Source: Trichinella spiralis
Taxonomy: Eukaryota > Nematoda > Enoplea > Trichinellida > Trichinellidae
Assembly: GCA_000181795.3 (NCBI GenBank)
Contig: CM012954.1
Location: forward strand, 16,664,575 to 16,728,574
Direction: 5' to 3'
Length of the DNA: 64,000 nucleotides
Shown here piece by piece: positions 12,501 to 25,209 of this stretch (its first letter is position 1; the number at the start of each line of letters is the position of its first letter). The notes beneath the pieces are model-generated. The model searched no databases and had not been told where the DNA came from. It worked only from the letters and a program-made list of their open reading frames with translations. Made by a program: the position numbers and the translations under genes.

Positions 12501-15500
12501 ATCAAACAAATCGAATGTCCATTATGATTAATTTCACGCAACATATATGCCACGTACCAATGCCGTTTGAGAAGGTTCAAAAAAAGAACCCTTGCCAATG
12601 GCACGCTTCGGTCCGTGACCAGTTGTGAGATCAGCTCGTCGCAGGGTCGCATCGCAGTCGGTCAACGAAATTCTGCCCGTGATCGGATGCACATCCGACA
12701 CCGGCCTTGCATTATCCCTGAGCTGCTGGATTCGAAGCAAGTTCGGAGCAAAAGCGACGAACAAATCCTCCAGCTCCTCTGACAAACCCTGTGCCATGAG
12801 TTTCCCGTACAATTGAGCAACTTTGGCATTTTCTGGCATCACTGCCACCCCATCGTTGCTGCTGCCCAATTTTCCAACTCTGCGAATTGTAGATCGTTCT
12901 TTGAAAAATTCAAGCAACTGCTCCAATACGACCGTGTCAATCACCATATCCCACAGTTGTCTTGGGAGTGGATCTTTCAGAGCGTGCAGTAAACTTCGCT
13001 GAAAAGCAACGCTCATTTATTTCACAGTTTTGAGAGACTTTAAACTATTTGGAAATTTTCTTTCTAAAATGTACAAACCTCATTTTCAATTCTGGACAAT
13101 GGAAACTTCAGAAAAGACTGTAAACGAGGTTCAATTTTACACTTCATCTCCAGCATTGTCATCCTTTGACAAACGCTGCACAAGTAAGTAATGGCACCCG
13201 TTCTGACTAACTTATTCTAAAATAAAAAAAGACGAACAAAGTTAGTTCAAAATATAATACACATATCAAAGAGTAACAGTTCGCCTTACCGGATGTCGCA
13301 AATATGGCAAGACGTCATCTAGTAATTCAAAAATTATAGTACGATGCAGCGATCCACTTCTCAATAGCCGTAAAAGAGAAGCAAACGTCTCAAAAACGAC
13401 AGTATCTTCTGAATCATGCAATCCCTAGTGTCGAAACCGGATTAAAAAAAATAATAATCATAAGCAGTAGAAAACAAAAAAAGAATAGTAGGAACGTTGA
13501 AATTACCTGCTGATAAAGGGGTGTCAGTACACACCAGCTTTGAGAACCAATGCAAGTTATCATTATTGGGCAACACTGAAAGAACAGACATCTCAATCTC
13601 CAGTCTTGCTTTTCGTTTAGAAATGTGACAATATGAGAAAAAAGTAAATCGCAAGCTAAAAAGAAGATCATATTTAATTAATATTTCTAGTTCAAATCAA
13701 AAATAATACTCTCACCCTTTTGCTGTCCCAAAAGTCCGCATAAATTTCTCAGCGAATCTCGAACAAGCGTCTTACGAACCGCATAGTCTGGATCGCAGAG
13801 CAAAGTAACAATCATATCTTGAGCAAAGCTGAAAAGTTTTTTCGCCTCACGTTGGTATTCAATCTTGAAAGAAAAGAAATTTAAAAAAGCCATATAACAT
13901 TAAAATTTGTAATAGGCAATAAAAATCTACTTCATTTATACGTAATAAACCTTCAACATGTGGATCCCGTTTAAATGTAACATCGGCTTGCATCAAAAAA
14001 CTAAAATTCACCACTATATTATTATTTATCTTTTGCAATAGCATTTAATTTGAATTGCAAACTTCTTTGCCGTTGCCATCAGAGTCCCCAACGACGAAGC
14101 AATCGCTATCTTCACCATCACACTTTTGTCATTTACAGTAGGAAACTAGACAAATAAATATCTTTCTATACATATTTTTTTTCTATATTGCAACCAAAGC
14201 AATAATAAGCACAATCAACATACCAACGAAGGAAATATATAGTCGACAAATATTCCAGCCTCACTTAAATAATCATAATATATCATTTCATGTGAATGAG
14301 AAACAAATTTTTTCAATTTCAAAATAAAAAATACAACAAACCTAGCTGCAACTCGATGAACGTTTTTCATGATATGTGCAGTCAAGTATACAGCAGATGC
14401 TCTAGCTCTAGGCGATTCGTCGCTAACGTAACTTAACTAAATGCACATGAATCATAATGAGAAATATCAACTAGAAGCAAAAAATAAAAAAAGTATTGTC
14501 CATTTTAAAACAAAAATCTGTCAAAATATCATTTTTTTAATAATATTACTTTCAAAATAATGCAATTAATTAAGATTAATCATTTTTAATATTCATCACA
14601 ATTTACCACATAAGGCAAAATTCGATCAATAATCACGTCATCATCCAAGTATCTGGCCAAATCTTTGAACATATTCATCACTTGCAGTTTGTGATGCAAT
14701 TCCTGAAAAATATTTTTTAAAAAAATCCTTTTAAATTAAATTAAAATGTACCCGTAAGTTGCGACACAGCGACGTGATCAAAGTTAAGAAGAGTAAAATA
14801 TAATCGTCCAATTTTCCATCTTCTCTACGAAGCACCTCTTTAATATATTGAAGATCACCGTACACCCTGAAAAATACTCTTTTAAAGATTAATATTGAAT
14901 TAATAAATTTTCGCCGCATGTATTTATCACCTTTCCACCATTTCATCGTAAGTTTGCAAAGGTAGTTCAATGAAACTTTTGAAATAAGGATATAGAAAAG
15001 AATAAAACAAATTAGGAAACACCCTTCCTTTGTATTTTTCCAAATATTCTCCAGCGTTCAATCTCTGATCAGGGTGAATGGAAATCATGCTTTCGACCAT
15101 CTCGCGTATATCTGGCGATGGCAACGCATCCAAGCATCGCTTTGGTCGATATTTTTGCTTTCGATAAGAAAGCAACCGATTCAGATCAAATGGAGTTTCA
15201 TCGTCACAAAACATTTCCATAATTACACAGCTGAAAAGTGACAAAATAATTTCTTTTTTAAATATGCCATATTTAAATAAATAATTTTCCAATTTTATTC
15301 ACCCCAAAGAAAAGATGTCCATTTTGTGATTGATCACTGATCTGACCAAACGTTCCGACTTGGAAAGGTGCATCAACGCTGTATGCAACTTTCGAAATCG
15401 ACAAAACCGTTCAGGAGCTAAGTAGCAAGTACGCCTATTGCTACAGTCGAAATAAAAAGTAAAATCTGACGAATTATCCTTAAAAATTAGACAATTTGCA

Positions 15501-16969
15501 TTAAAATAAAAACAATAAGTAAAAACTATTTTAAAAGCCAGATTTTACATACATGAGGAATAATCGACGGTTTGAAATGGGCAAAATCACTAAGCAATAG
15601 CCAGCCACTTTCCGTAAGCAAAATGTTCTCCGTTTTGATATCACCATGACATACCTAAAATTGAAATCTTTCATTTTTCTTCAACCAAGTACAGTCATAA
15701 GATTACGCCATTTTGCATAATTTGTTCGGTTGCTTTGAGCAGCTGAAAGCAGATCCAAAGCTTTTCGGCATTGACAGGAAAAGGCCTAGTGCTGAGCCGA
15801 TCGTACAAATTGTGCTTCACATATTGTCGAATGAGATACCAAGATTTTTGATTCGACTGTAAAAAATGTGATCAAAAAAATAATCATTTCAATAAAAGTA
15901 AACAAATTAAAACAGCTGAAATAAAATAAAATGAAAAAAAATACACACCAATACACAAATGTAAGGCAAACAATTGAGACATCCTTTGAGATTGTCACGC
16001 GTTTCTGAAATTTGAATTACAATTTCAAAAAGAAACAATCTATAATTAATTATTTATTTACTTTCAACGTCACTCTTGTAAACTGTCAATGGCAAAGTTG
16101 GATCACTGACTACAAAAACTTTTACGACACAATCACCCGTACTAAATGCAGAGAAAATTCAATGAGTAACAAATAATAATAGTCCATGATTATTACAGTT
16201 GGTTCAATATATTATATCAAAAAATGAATCAAAATTTTTAAACCACAGCAATAACAAATAAAGTCATACGACACTGCTACTACAATTGCTGCAGTAATTT
16301 TCAAATTTCAATTACAAAATAAGCTGGTGTTTGAAAAAAATAAATAAACAAATAGAAAAACATTAAAACTGTACAAAATTTATGCACAAAAATAAACAAA
16401 ATTTTCTTTAAACTTTACCAAAAATTACCTAAAATTCCTTGTGTTCAAGTTAAGGCAATGAAAAATATAGCAAATAAGGTTAATTGGCTTTGCTAAGTTT
16501 CAAGAAATTTAAAATGCAAAAACAATATTTATTTGATTTAAACTGAAAACAAGGAACAATGTTATTCAGCATTAAATTGCACAAAATCTGAGATATTTTT
16601 TTTGTTATGCAAACAATCATTGCTTAAATATTAACAAAAATACAACTAAACAATTTTAATAGTGGAATTTAAACGCAGAAGTTGAATAAACAAATCATTT
16701 CCAATTGTGTACATACTACTGTTGAGTTGAACTTATCAGATTGCATATGTTAAAGTAATAAAGATCAACGTACTTGTGGCGTATACGAGCAACTTTCATA
16801 AAACGGGTACTTCCCAAGCTGAAAAAATGCACAGTGACTGCAAAAACAAAACACTATAAAAACTGTCAAAAAAGTACCAAGAAACAAATTCAATGCTTCT
16901 TATGTCTTCAACGAACCTTTCCACAGGCAATATGTTCGAAGGAACAGTAGCTGACCAGTTTGAACCCAT
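9589..16969 (-). CDS. PIK3R4: PI3-kinase regulatory subunit 4 / VPS15 (pseudokinase-HEAT-WD40)
   Basis: Scaffold and regulatory subunit of the class III PI3-kinase VPS34 complex, which makes PI3P for autophagy and endosomal sorting. ATG at 16969 starts [14 protein letters not shown], keeping the N-myristoylation glycine. The kinase domain follows: SLGSTRF-type glycine-loop region (about 16815), HGDIKTEN catalytic loop (about 15640), SDFAHFKP in place of DFG (about 15590), and FSLGCVIMEMF-type helix at about 15230. HEAT repeats span about 15000-12530. A long acidic serine-rich linker (12445-11100) leads to WD40 blades, with [10 protein letters not shown] at about 10890 and the last blade [12 protein letters not shown] followed by the stop at 9589. 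The intron at 10957-11009 is only 53 bases and joins GSVNK to LAVDYSGRY in frame. The C-terminus matches the end of the family, so the gene looks complete. It is head to head with CHID1. Confidence 0.93.
9836..9859. repeat. (TA)n tract inside a short VPS15 intron
   Basis: About twelve TA units begin a few bases after the minus-strand 5' splice site (GTAAGC) near 9864. Confidence 0.9.
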
Positions 16970-17919
16970 TTTCAGCTATTTTCAATATAATAATGAGATC
17001 AAATCAAATTGCCAGCAATTTCATCTGAAACAATACATGCATATAAATGAATTCTGAATTTTCAGATATTTAGTTTCCCAGCTCTAATGAATATAATGAA
17101 CATTAAATATACTGATTTTCATCATAAAATTGATATTTCACTCATATAGCATGCAAATTTAATGCTTCGCAGAAATAGACTATCTCACTCAGAATACGAT
17201 GCTAAAAAAGAAATGTATAACGTGATAAATAACTTGTCATCAGTTTCCGCATGATACAGTATTCATATAACTAATGTTAAATAATATTTTACTACTATTT
17301 CAGCATGAAGAATATTTTATAAAACTAAACCGAACAGAAGCTAAAGCAATACGATATACAGTACGTCCAGCTTGCCGATCTCTAACTGTATTAATAGATA
17401 CTGTAATGCTTTCTATTCCTATAAGTTGAAAAATTTTCCACGTAATAGCGTTAAAAAGAAAAATACGCCATAATATCGAAAAATATTTAAAACCAGATGT
17501 TACTTAAATTTTAAATTTAAATCTTCTTCATTAAGTGAAGCTTTCCATGAGAAAGTAATTTTTTAAGCATAAAAGGAATTCTGTTTTACAAATAAAAATT
17601 TTTATCATAAATTTCGAGTAGGCAATACGATAAAAAAACATGCTTTAACACTATCAGTTAGCAATGTAAATGTATAAAACAATATACCACAATAGTCATT
17701 TCTGAAATTTTAAATACGTCGTACAGAGGGTTCTAGCCTGGAAAATTAATCACAGTTACAGTAAATCAAATTATTTACTTGACAATCTACAAGTTTTGTT
17801 CAACTAATTTTCCATTTTCCATTCGTTGAATTAATTTTAGTTAGTTGATAAATTTTCTTTTAGAACAATTTTAACTTTTGGTGTAAGAAAATTTTCTTAC
17901 AGAGCTCATTTTTTAGTCC
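16970..17919. promoter_or_regulatory. Shared divergent upstream region of VPS15 and CHID1
   Basis: About 950 bases of AT-rich DNA separate the two start codons, which point away from each other. Four TACAGTA/TACTGTA heptamers lie at about 17252, 17361, 17401 and 17757. I see no coding frame, TATA box or other recognisable element. Confidence 0.5.
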
Positions 17920-19874
17920 ATGCTTCTCCAGCATTTGCAAATTGTTTGTACTCTCATCGTTGCCAGTTTTTCGAATACGTTTTTTACTGACGAATTCGAC
18001 CAGGATAATATATCTTTGGATGTGAATTCACTGTGTATTGAATTATTGTTTGTGTTCAAGAAATTTTTTTAAGGAACTCTTTAAAGAAGAGGAAGATGAT
18101 TACATAACACTATTAGAAACTCACGGACGCATGACTTTTGACGGTCCAAAAAATTTTCCGAATCCAGTTTTAGCATATGTTACGCCGGTTAGTCGTTTCT
18201 GTTTCTAATTTAGTTCAATTTCATTACATTTTAATTGTGTAAATGAATAAGTATACTTATATATACAATGAAAATGGAATGTATGTTGTTTCATTAAATG
18301 TATAAATATCCCATTTCGATAATTTCATATATATATGTATATATCAGTTGAAATTTTAATTAATTTTTCAGTGGAACAATCACGGTTATGACATCGCCAA
18401 ATGGTTAGCCCCAAAGTTTACTTTTATATCACCAGTATGGTTGCATTTAGTTGCTTCCCAAGGGAAATGTTCAATAGCCGGCAGTCATGACATTGACCAA
18501 AGTTTTACGTTTTCTTTGATTTTATAAAGCACAAAATCAGTGTTGCAGTTGTTTTTTTTTTAATTTTAGAATGGATATCCGAAGTGAGAAGCAACAACAG
18601 TGCAGTGAAGGTGGTACCTCGATTTTTGCTGCAATACAAAGATAAAATCACTGCTGAATATTTGCTGTCGAGCGAATTGTTTCAAAATATTTGCTTTCGA
18701 AACGTCGTTGAATTTATTCAAGTGAATGATAGCATATTTCTTTTTTCACTTTCCCCCAAACAATTGATTAATAATAATTATAATTGTGACAGTATAATTC
18801 ATACTTACGATTGATCGATAATTGATGGGTTGGTTTTATTGTTTTGCAGCGCAATGGTTTCGAAGGTGCAGTTTTGGAAGTGATTTCACAAACGGTGCCA
18901 ATTTTAACGGATCAGAAAACGCAAAATGTTGACTTGGCGTAGCAGTTGTTTTCCTGCATCATTTAATAATTTCTATAAGTCATTGATTTCATTGATGGTG
19001 GAAATTTTTATTTTCTAGACCTCTGTTGCAATTGATCATCAATTTTGCGGAATATCTGAGACGTCAGAAGAAAATTGTCATTTTAGTTGTTCCTGCTTGC
19101 ACCCCGGATGCGTAAGTTTTTCCAACTGATCATTAAAAATAACCGTTGCTTATTTAGCATTAAAAAAAGTGTTTTTTAATTTCAAGTGATCAGCCTTCTC
19201 TGTTCAACGAAACTCATATGCAAAAATTGTCACCTTTTATCGATTATGTTAGTGTGATGACTTATGATTACAATCGTTTCGGGTAAAGCAAAAAAAACAA
19301 TTATTATATTAATTACTAAACAAAGAGCAATACGATTGAATACCATTTTCCAGCAAAGTAGGTATCAATATAGCACCGTTGTCTTGGATTGAAAGATGCA
19401 TAGAAATGCTAATTAACAGCAACAATAATACTGCAGAAAAAATTTTGATGGGTATCAACTTTTACGGTTATGAGTTCGATTACAAAGTTGGCGAATTGGA
19501 GCCAGTAATTGGATCTCGGTAATGAAGAATGATTATTAATTTGTTTTTTTTTTCGAAATCAATCATTTATCTTATTTAGCTATGTGGAAGCTGTGAAAAG
19601 CGAAAAACCAAAATTTGTCTGGGACAATATGACCAACGAACATTTTGCAGTGTTCAAGTAAGTGGTGCACCAGAGAAACTGTTTCTTGAATTGGAGAAAA
19701 AGAAAAAACAAAACTTATTTTTCCATCTGCATTTATTTCTACAGATGGAAAGTGATCAATTTCCCAAATTTGAGAGTGATCAAAGCGAAACTGAATCTCG
19801 CAATCAGGCTGAACGTCGGCGTGGCTATCTGGGATATCGGACAAGGGTTGGATCATTTCTATGAACTGCTATAA
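17920..19874 (+). CDS. CHID1: Chitinase domain-containing protein 1 (GH18-like, CHID1)
   Basis: Secreted or lysosomal glycoside-hydrolase-18-fold lectin; the human protein binds glycans and is not a classical chitinase. ATG at 17920 encodes a signal peptide (MLLQHLQIVCTLIVASF). Exons then read LAYVTP, spliced to WNNHGYDIAKW (18371), SPVWLHL, HDIDQ spliced to KWISEVRSNN (about 18570), VVPRFLL, NGFEGAVLEVISQ (18853), VVPACTPDA, SVMTYDYNRFG (19252), APLSWIERC, MGINFYGY (19449), FVWDN, and finally NVGVAIWDIGQGLDHFYEL before the stop at 19874. The order and ending match CHID1 well. The barrel-strand motif that is DxxDxDxE in true chitinases reads GFEGAVLEV here, so the acidic network is largely gone and hydrolysis is unlikely. 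I counted nine or more short exons. Confidence 0.93.
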
Positions 19875-20346
19875 CAACAAGCTTTAATTTCTTCAATCCA
19901 CATCCATTCATCATCAATTCTCAGTTTTCTGTTTGTTTATTTATTACAATTTTTCACTGTTTACATGTACTACTACATCTGTTACTAGGAAAAGTTTTTC
20001 TCACTGATTCTTTTTTACCCAAGCTACATTTTCTACTCACACTAATGGAACAATAATGATGATGATTCATCCTCTCTCAGTTCTCTCTCTCTTTTTTTTT
20101 GCTTTAAATTATATAAAATGATGGATGATTTGAATAAAAGAGAAAATTAGCATCAGCAAATTTAAAAAAAAAGAATATAAAATATATACCGAATACGTTC
20201 AACAACAAGCCAGCGAATAGAAGACGATTCTCACAACAAGAAAATCTCCACCACCTACTACACCAGTTCAGAGAAACACCAAGCCGATCCAATGCCCAAA
20301 TCAAAACGACAAGCTGGCATAAAAATACCACAACTGTGATCAATTG
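19875..20346. other. Convergent 3' ends of CHID1 and fumarate reductase
   Basis: This is a tail-to-tail intergenic region. An AATAAA on the plus strand at 20133-20138 may serve CHID1. A hydrophobic open frame on the minus strand at 20104-20343 starts just past the fumarate reductase stop. I read it as 3' UTR. Confidence 0.5.
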
Positions 20347-22008
20347 TCACAAATCTCCAGCCTGAGCACCAACTGGAACCGTGGCGGCATATTTGCCGGC
20401 AATGGCGCCAAAAACGGCGCACTCGAGCAGCGAATTCCCGCCCAGTCGATTTGCACCGTGCACGCCTCCACTGACTTCGCCGGCGGCATACAAGCCTGAA
20501 ATTTTGGAACCATCCTCTCGCAGCACCTGGCTGTGGATGTCGATCTTCAAACCGCCCATCGTGTAATGAATGACCGGTGTGATGCGGGCCACGTAGATTG
20601 GCCGTCCGGGGTCGAAAATCACTGGAAATACAGTTTTACCGAACGGATCATCCCGTGCACCGTCGGCTGCTTCGGCGTACTCTTTCAACGTCGCGTTCAC
20701 TAATTCCGCTTCAACGTTCAACAATTTCGCCAACTGTTCCACGTTGTCAGCTTTGGTAAAAAAATTTTTCTTTTTCCAATAAAATTCAAAAGAAGGTCTA
20801 CCGAACAGATCAACTGCTTCGTCGTTGAGCAGCATGTAGGCAGTTTTTCGTCCCACATCTTTGCTCTGCTTGCACTGGGATTCGATACGTTCAGTCAAAT
20901 AATCCCTGGGTCCCAGCTCGTTGGCGAACCGCTGACCGCTGTGGTCGAGCAACAGTGCACCGGAACCTCGCAACGCTTCGGCGGCCAAAAATTTCGTCCC
21001 CGCGTCCGGCTGTTCCGGATCCACAAAGCCGGTCGGATGCACTTGCACTTTATCCATGTCGATCAGTTTCGCTCCGATCAACCTTGCCATCTTAACACCC
21101 GAACCGACGGCAAAGGGTCCATTGGTTGTTGGATAATCGATTTTCGATTTTGCAAATTCCTATTAATAATAATAATAACACGACATAAATTAAATGAATG
21201 AGCACGCATGAATTAATGATTTGTTACTTCAAGCAATGAATCTGACGTGTGATCGTTGCTGTATCCACCAGTAGCTAGAACGATAGAATCGGCATACAGT
21301 TGTCCGGTTTCTTTGGTGTCGGCATGTTCGAAACGCAAGCCCACAACAACAGATCCGTCAGCATCAGTGATCAGTGAAACCGCGCGTACATTGGTCATCA
21401 CTTTCAGACGATCACTGCCAACACTGTTGGCTTTATTCAACAAATGTTGGTGCACAGTACGGACGATATGAAATCCAACTGGCACTGGTTTGCCGTTTTT
21501 AGCTGGAATTCTACAGTATTATATATATATATATATATCCATGTAAATTCACAAACAAATCAACATACCGGTGAGTACGTCGGACTGAATGACCACCAAG
21601 TATGACCAAATCGGACAAATCCACTCCAATTTCAGTGAGCCGATCGATGGCGTCGGCGCTGCTTTTCGTCAACAAGTCCACCAGTTGCATGTCGTTGATC
21701 CCGTGGCCGGCTTTCATGGTGTCGCTGTAGAACAATTTGGCATTGTCCTGGACTCCGTTGACGCGTTGCGTGGACGTGTTGCAACCGTTGATGCCACTGG
21801 TCGCTTTGGCGCTGTTGCCGCCAATGTTCGGCTCGCCTTCCAAAACCGTCACCCGGGAACCTTGATTGAAAGCTGCCAAAGCGGCCGACAGACCAGCCAA
21901 ACCGCTGCCAACCACGATCACATGCCTCGGTTCCGTTTCCACCATCAGGCAACTGTGCAGAACAACTATGCAAATATAAAAGAAATAATTCGCATGAAAT
22001 TGCTGCAT
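20347..22008 (-). CDS. Soluble fumarate reductase, OSM1/FRD1 type, with N-terminal signal sequence
   Basis: FAD-dependent reductase of the flavocytochrome-c/OSM1 family that converts fumarate to succinate with reduced flavins. It has three exons: 22008 to about 21570, about 21513 to 21230, and about 21160 to 20347. The N-terminus is hydrophobic (NYFFYICIVVLHSCLM), consistent with secretory or ER entry. The FAD-binding motif is VVGSGLAGLSAALAA. The catalytic positions of the family are all present: VHPTGF (His, about 21045), ELGPRDYLTE (Arg, about 20910), IHYTMGG (His, about 20560) and GANRLGGNS (Arg, about 20445). It ends VGAQAGDL with no cytochrome b5 or FMN domain attached. OSM1-like enzymes are known from yeast, trypanosomatids and C. 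elegans (F48E8.3, from memory). It is unrelated in architecture to the mitochondrial complex II flavoprotein. Confidence 0.9.
21519..21538. repeat. (TA)n tract next to a 3' splice site of the fumarate reductase gene
   Basis: About ten TA units lie just upstream (minus strand) of the TACTGTAG acceptor of a roughly 57-base intron. Confidence 0.85.
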
Positions 22009-22232
22009 ACCTAAAATGCATCGTTTTGTTTTTGATTTTTCAAATTATAATTTACACAACGAGTAAAAAGTAACCAATTCAATGAACTGGCCGTCAATAA
22101 AGCAGCTAGTTTCGAAAATTGGAAACAAAACACACAAATAAATGGTAAATTTCATTATGAATGAGGTAAATGGAAAAGAAGTAACAAACAAATAGTGATG
22201 CCTTTGCGCTGATAAAAAGAAAAGATATACTA

Positions 22233-24609
22233 CTAAATAATAGCGTATTGTTTATAAATTACATCTCGAATTGCGTAATAATCTTTGCAGACGATTCCTT
22301 CGACATGCAACTGCCCGTCGGCACGTTTACGTATAGAGAGGACATTGTTGACCACAAGCACCCCGTGAGAAAATTCTGCTTGAAAACCGTCAAGCATCAA
22401 AGCCTGTTTCAAGTCGGACAATTTCGGATCGCCGACAAACACTGCATCATGAGATGGAATCTCTGATGATGGCAGTAAATCCAAATATGGAATATTATCA
22501 CTGCCAATATCGACAGCATTTTCAGCATTTTTTTCATCATCAACATCCATTGCAGCGATCTTTTGGTCTTCTGTTTCTTCTTCCGAACAATTGTGCTTTA
22601 TCAAACCATTTACCCAGGCAATTTCCACATCCTGAAATAAGATAAATGTAAGAAAACAATGTATATACATATATGTGTGTGTGTGTGTGCATTTTACCTT
22701 GACATGAATAAATTTCAAACTGTTCAACAAAGCATCCGTTAATTTCAGCTGATACATGTGACTTTCGATAGTCGCATCCACCAGATCACCCAGTCGTGGT
22801 GTGAAAACTTTATCTTCGGCCATGTTCAAACTTTTCCTACAGTAATTAGCCAACTTTTCCGTCTGCTCAGCCATACCGTGGACGAGGATGATCTGTTTCG
22901 GTTTGCTCATTTGGAGAATCTTTTTCAACGAATCAACATCGGTCCGCCCCTCGAAATCAATAAACTCCAACTGTGCAAATACTTCGACCGTCTGCACAAA
23001 TTGAATACATTTGGTCGGAATGTCCTGCACTTCGCCTGGCGTTGTAACACCATTTTCTTGATCTTCGCCCATCCTGTCTCTCATCAAGTCCACCATCCTT
23101 ACTTTGGTTTCAAGTTGTAAATAACTTTTCGCGTGGATCACTTCACCATAATCATCAAACTGAAAAATAAATTTCAACAACAACAAATTATAATATAGTA
23201 TATATATATATATATATATACCTTTATACGTTTTTCAAAGTGTGGGTATTTTGGAAAACGTCTGTATGATTCAGCTCTGTTGTACCAGTAATCTGGTCCT
23301 TGGGCAGTGTAGGATATATCATAGGGAAATTCATTCGCTGCTGCATCGCTTTTCTTTTCTTCGTCATCCGAATCTTCGTCGTCCAAACTGACTACATCGA
23401 CACGACTTCGCCGTCGATGTTGCTCAAGTCTGTGATAAGTTAAGAATAAAGCTCAATAATAAAAAACGGATAAGTTGCATATTTGTAAATTGTGAATACA
23501 GCTACTACACCTCAACTTTGTCGCTTGTTGCTCTTGTTCACGTTTTTTGACACGAAATTCGTCCAACTCGTGGCCTTCGAGACGTACACGACGTTTAACT
23601 TGTACTGTTATCTGCTTGGTGCCAATTCGTTCAGGGGAAGAGACCATTTCGATCAGTTTCGAGCACAAAGAACCAATTCGAGCACGACTGGTCAAAATGA
23701 TACAGTTTTTTGCATCAATACACCAATCCAAGAACAACTCCCGGCTGAAGCCTGAATCTAGATCCGGCTGACTAGCTAGTACAACCTTGTCAGAAAAAAA
23801 AGCATCCCCTGTATATGAAAGTGATAAAGTAGAGAAACTGACTGAACGAGAGTACTTTGGGTGAACGCAGGCGTGTCAATTCTGCTAATGAATGGCAAAG
23901 TTGAGCGTGTCGAAATTGGAAAGGATTACTACGACCCTCTTCAAACATGCGCAACATCCGTTCGCTCATCCATTCAACTTGTGATTTGGCAAATTCAACC
24001 ACGTTGAATGCGACTGAATTCATGAAAATCAAACTGTAAAGCAACAAACCTGCTTCGGCATTGTGCCACAGCTGTAAATGGCAACAAATTTAAATTAAAA
24101 TTAGAAAAAAATTCTTCCGCTTTTCAAACATCCAAATACCTGATCCAAAAGTTGGACAAGTTCCAAAACACGGCCGGCAGTGTCGACAACTATGAGAACG
24201 TTGCCACCGCTCCGAAGGGTTTTCAGTATTGTGGACAACAACGCCTCGTCTCTGAATTTGCGTCTCAGCAAAGCTGTACCACACATGTAAGCATCGGTGA
24301 TCAACAAATTCGGTCTTGCTATCGATTCCAAGGGGCAGCCGTTCAAATGGCGTTCCTTTTTGTGGTTGAAATCCACCGCGTAGACAATCTCCTCTTCGCC
24401 CATTTTTGTGATGCGCCAAATTGTACCGCCAATCATATGACCGGCCGGCAGTGGAACAATTTGCAAACCATGTCCTCGACCTTTCATTGACACTTGCTGA
24501 TTGTACTTCACTTGCAGCACTTTGTCGAACACTTGGTCAACATCGTCCAAAGAAAAAATCTACAAAATAAATTTTCAGCAATCATATTGAAAAAAGCATT
24601 TTTTCAACT

Positions 24610-24644
<35 letters not shown>

Positions 24645-25165
24645 TGCAAAACAAAAACAATGCACAAACTCGCTTCACGCTTACAGGTTTCATTTACAGT
24701 TTATATTTTTCACATTCTCAAGAACTTGAATTCATATTTTCTACAGTATGCTAACATACATTCGTATTCTTTTTACAGCGTAATATATCACTCGATTTAC
24801 CAGAACAAACAGATCAATCATGTTCCATATCGTCGACATATTACCCGATATATTATATCAAGAAGGCAAATACTGAATATAAAAAACTGGAAATTGTGCA
24901 TTTTTATAACAAATGAAATCAAAATTCAGTACTACATCACGCAAAAAGGATATGAACGCAGTTGATAAAATTGAATTTCATTTAAAAAATGCGAATAATA
25001 ACAATAATAATAATAATAATAATCTATGCTTAACTTCTGAACTTTTAAAAGATTAACTTATTGTATTATGGGGAGAAGAAAAATATAGTTTCACTTACTA
25101 TTTCATTACTAAAATTTACAGCTTTCTAATCTAAAAAAAGGTAACTGAAATACTAATACTAATAC

Positions 25166-25209
<44 letters not shown>

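Noticed and set aside
20104-20343. Hydrophobic 79-residue frame just past the fumarate reductase stop
   Set aside because: It starts in the 3' UTR four bases after the stop, has no family resemblance and ends in low-complexity phenylalanine. A domain lost by a premature stop would show homology, and none was seen.
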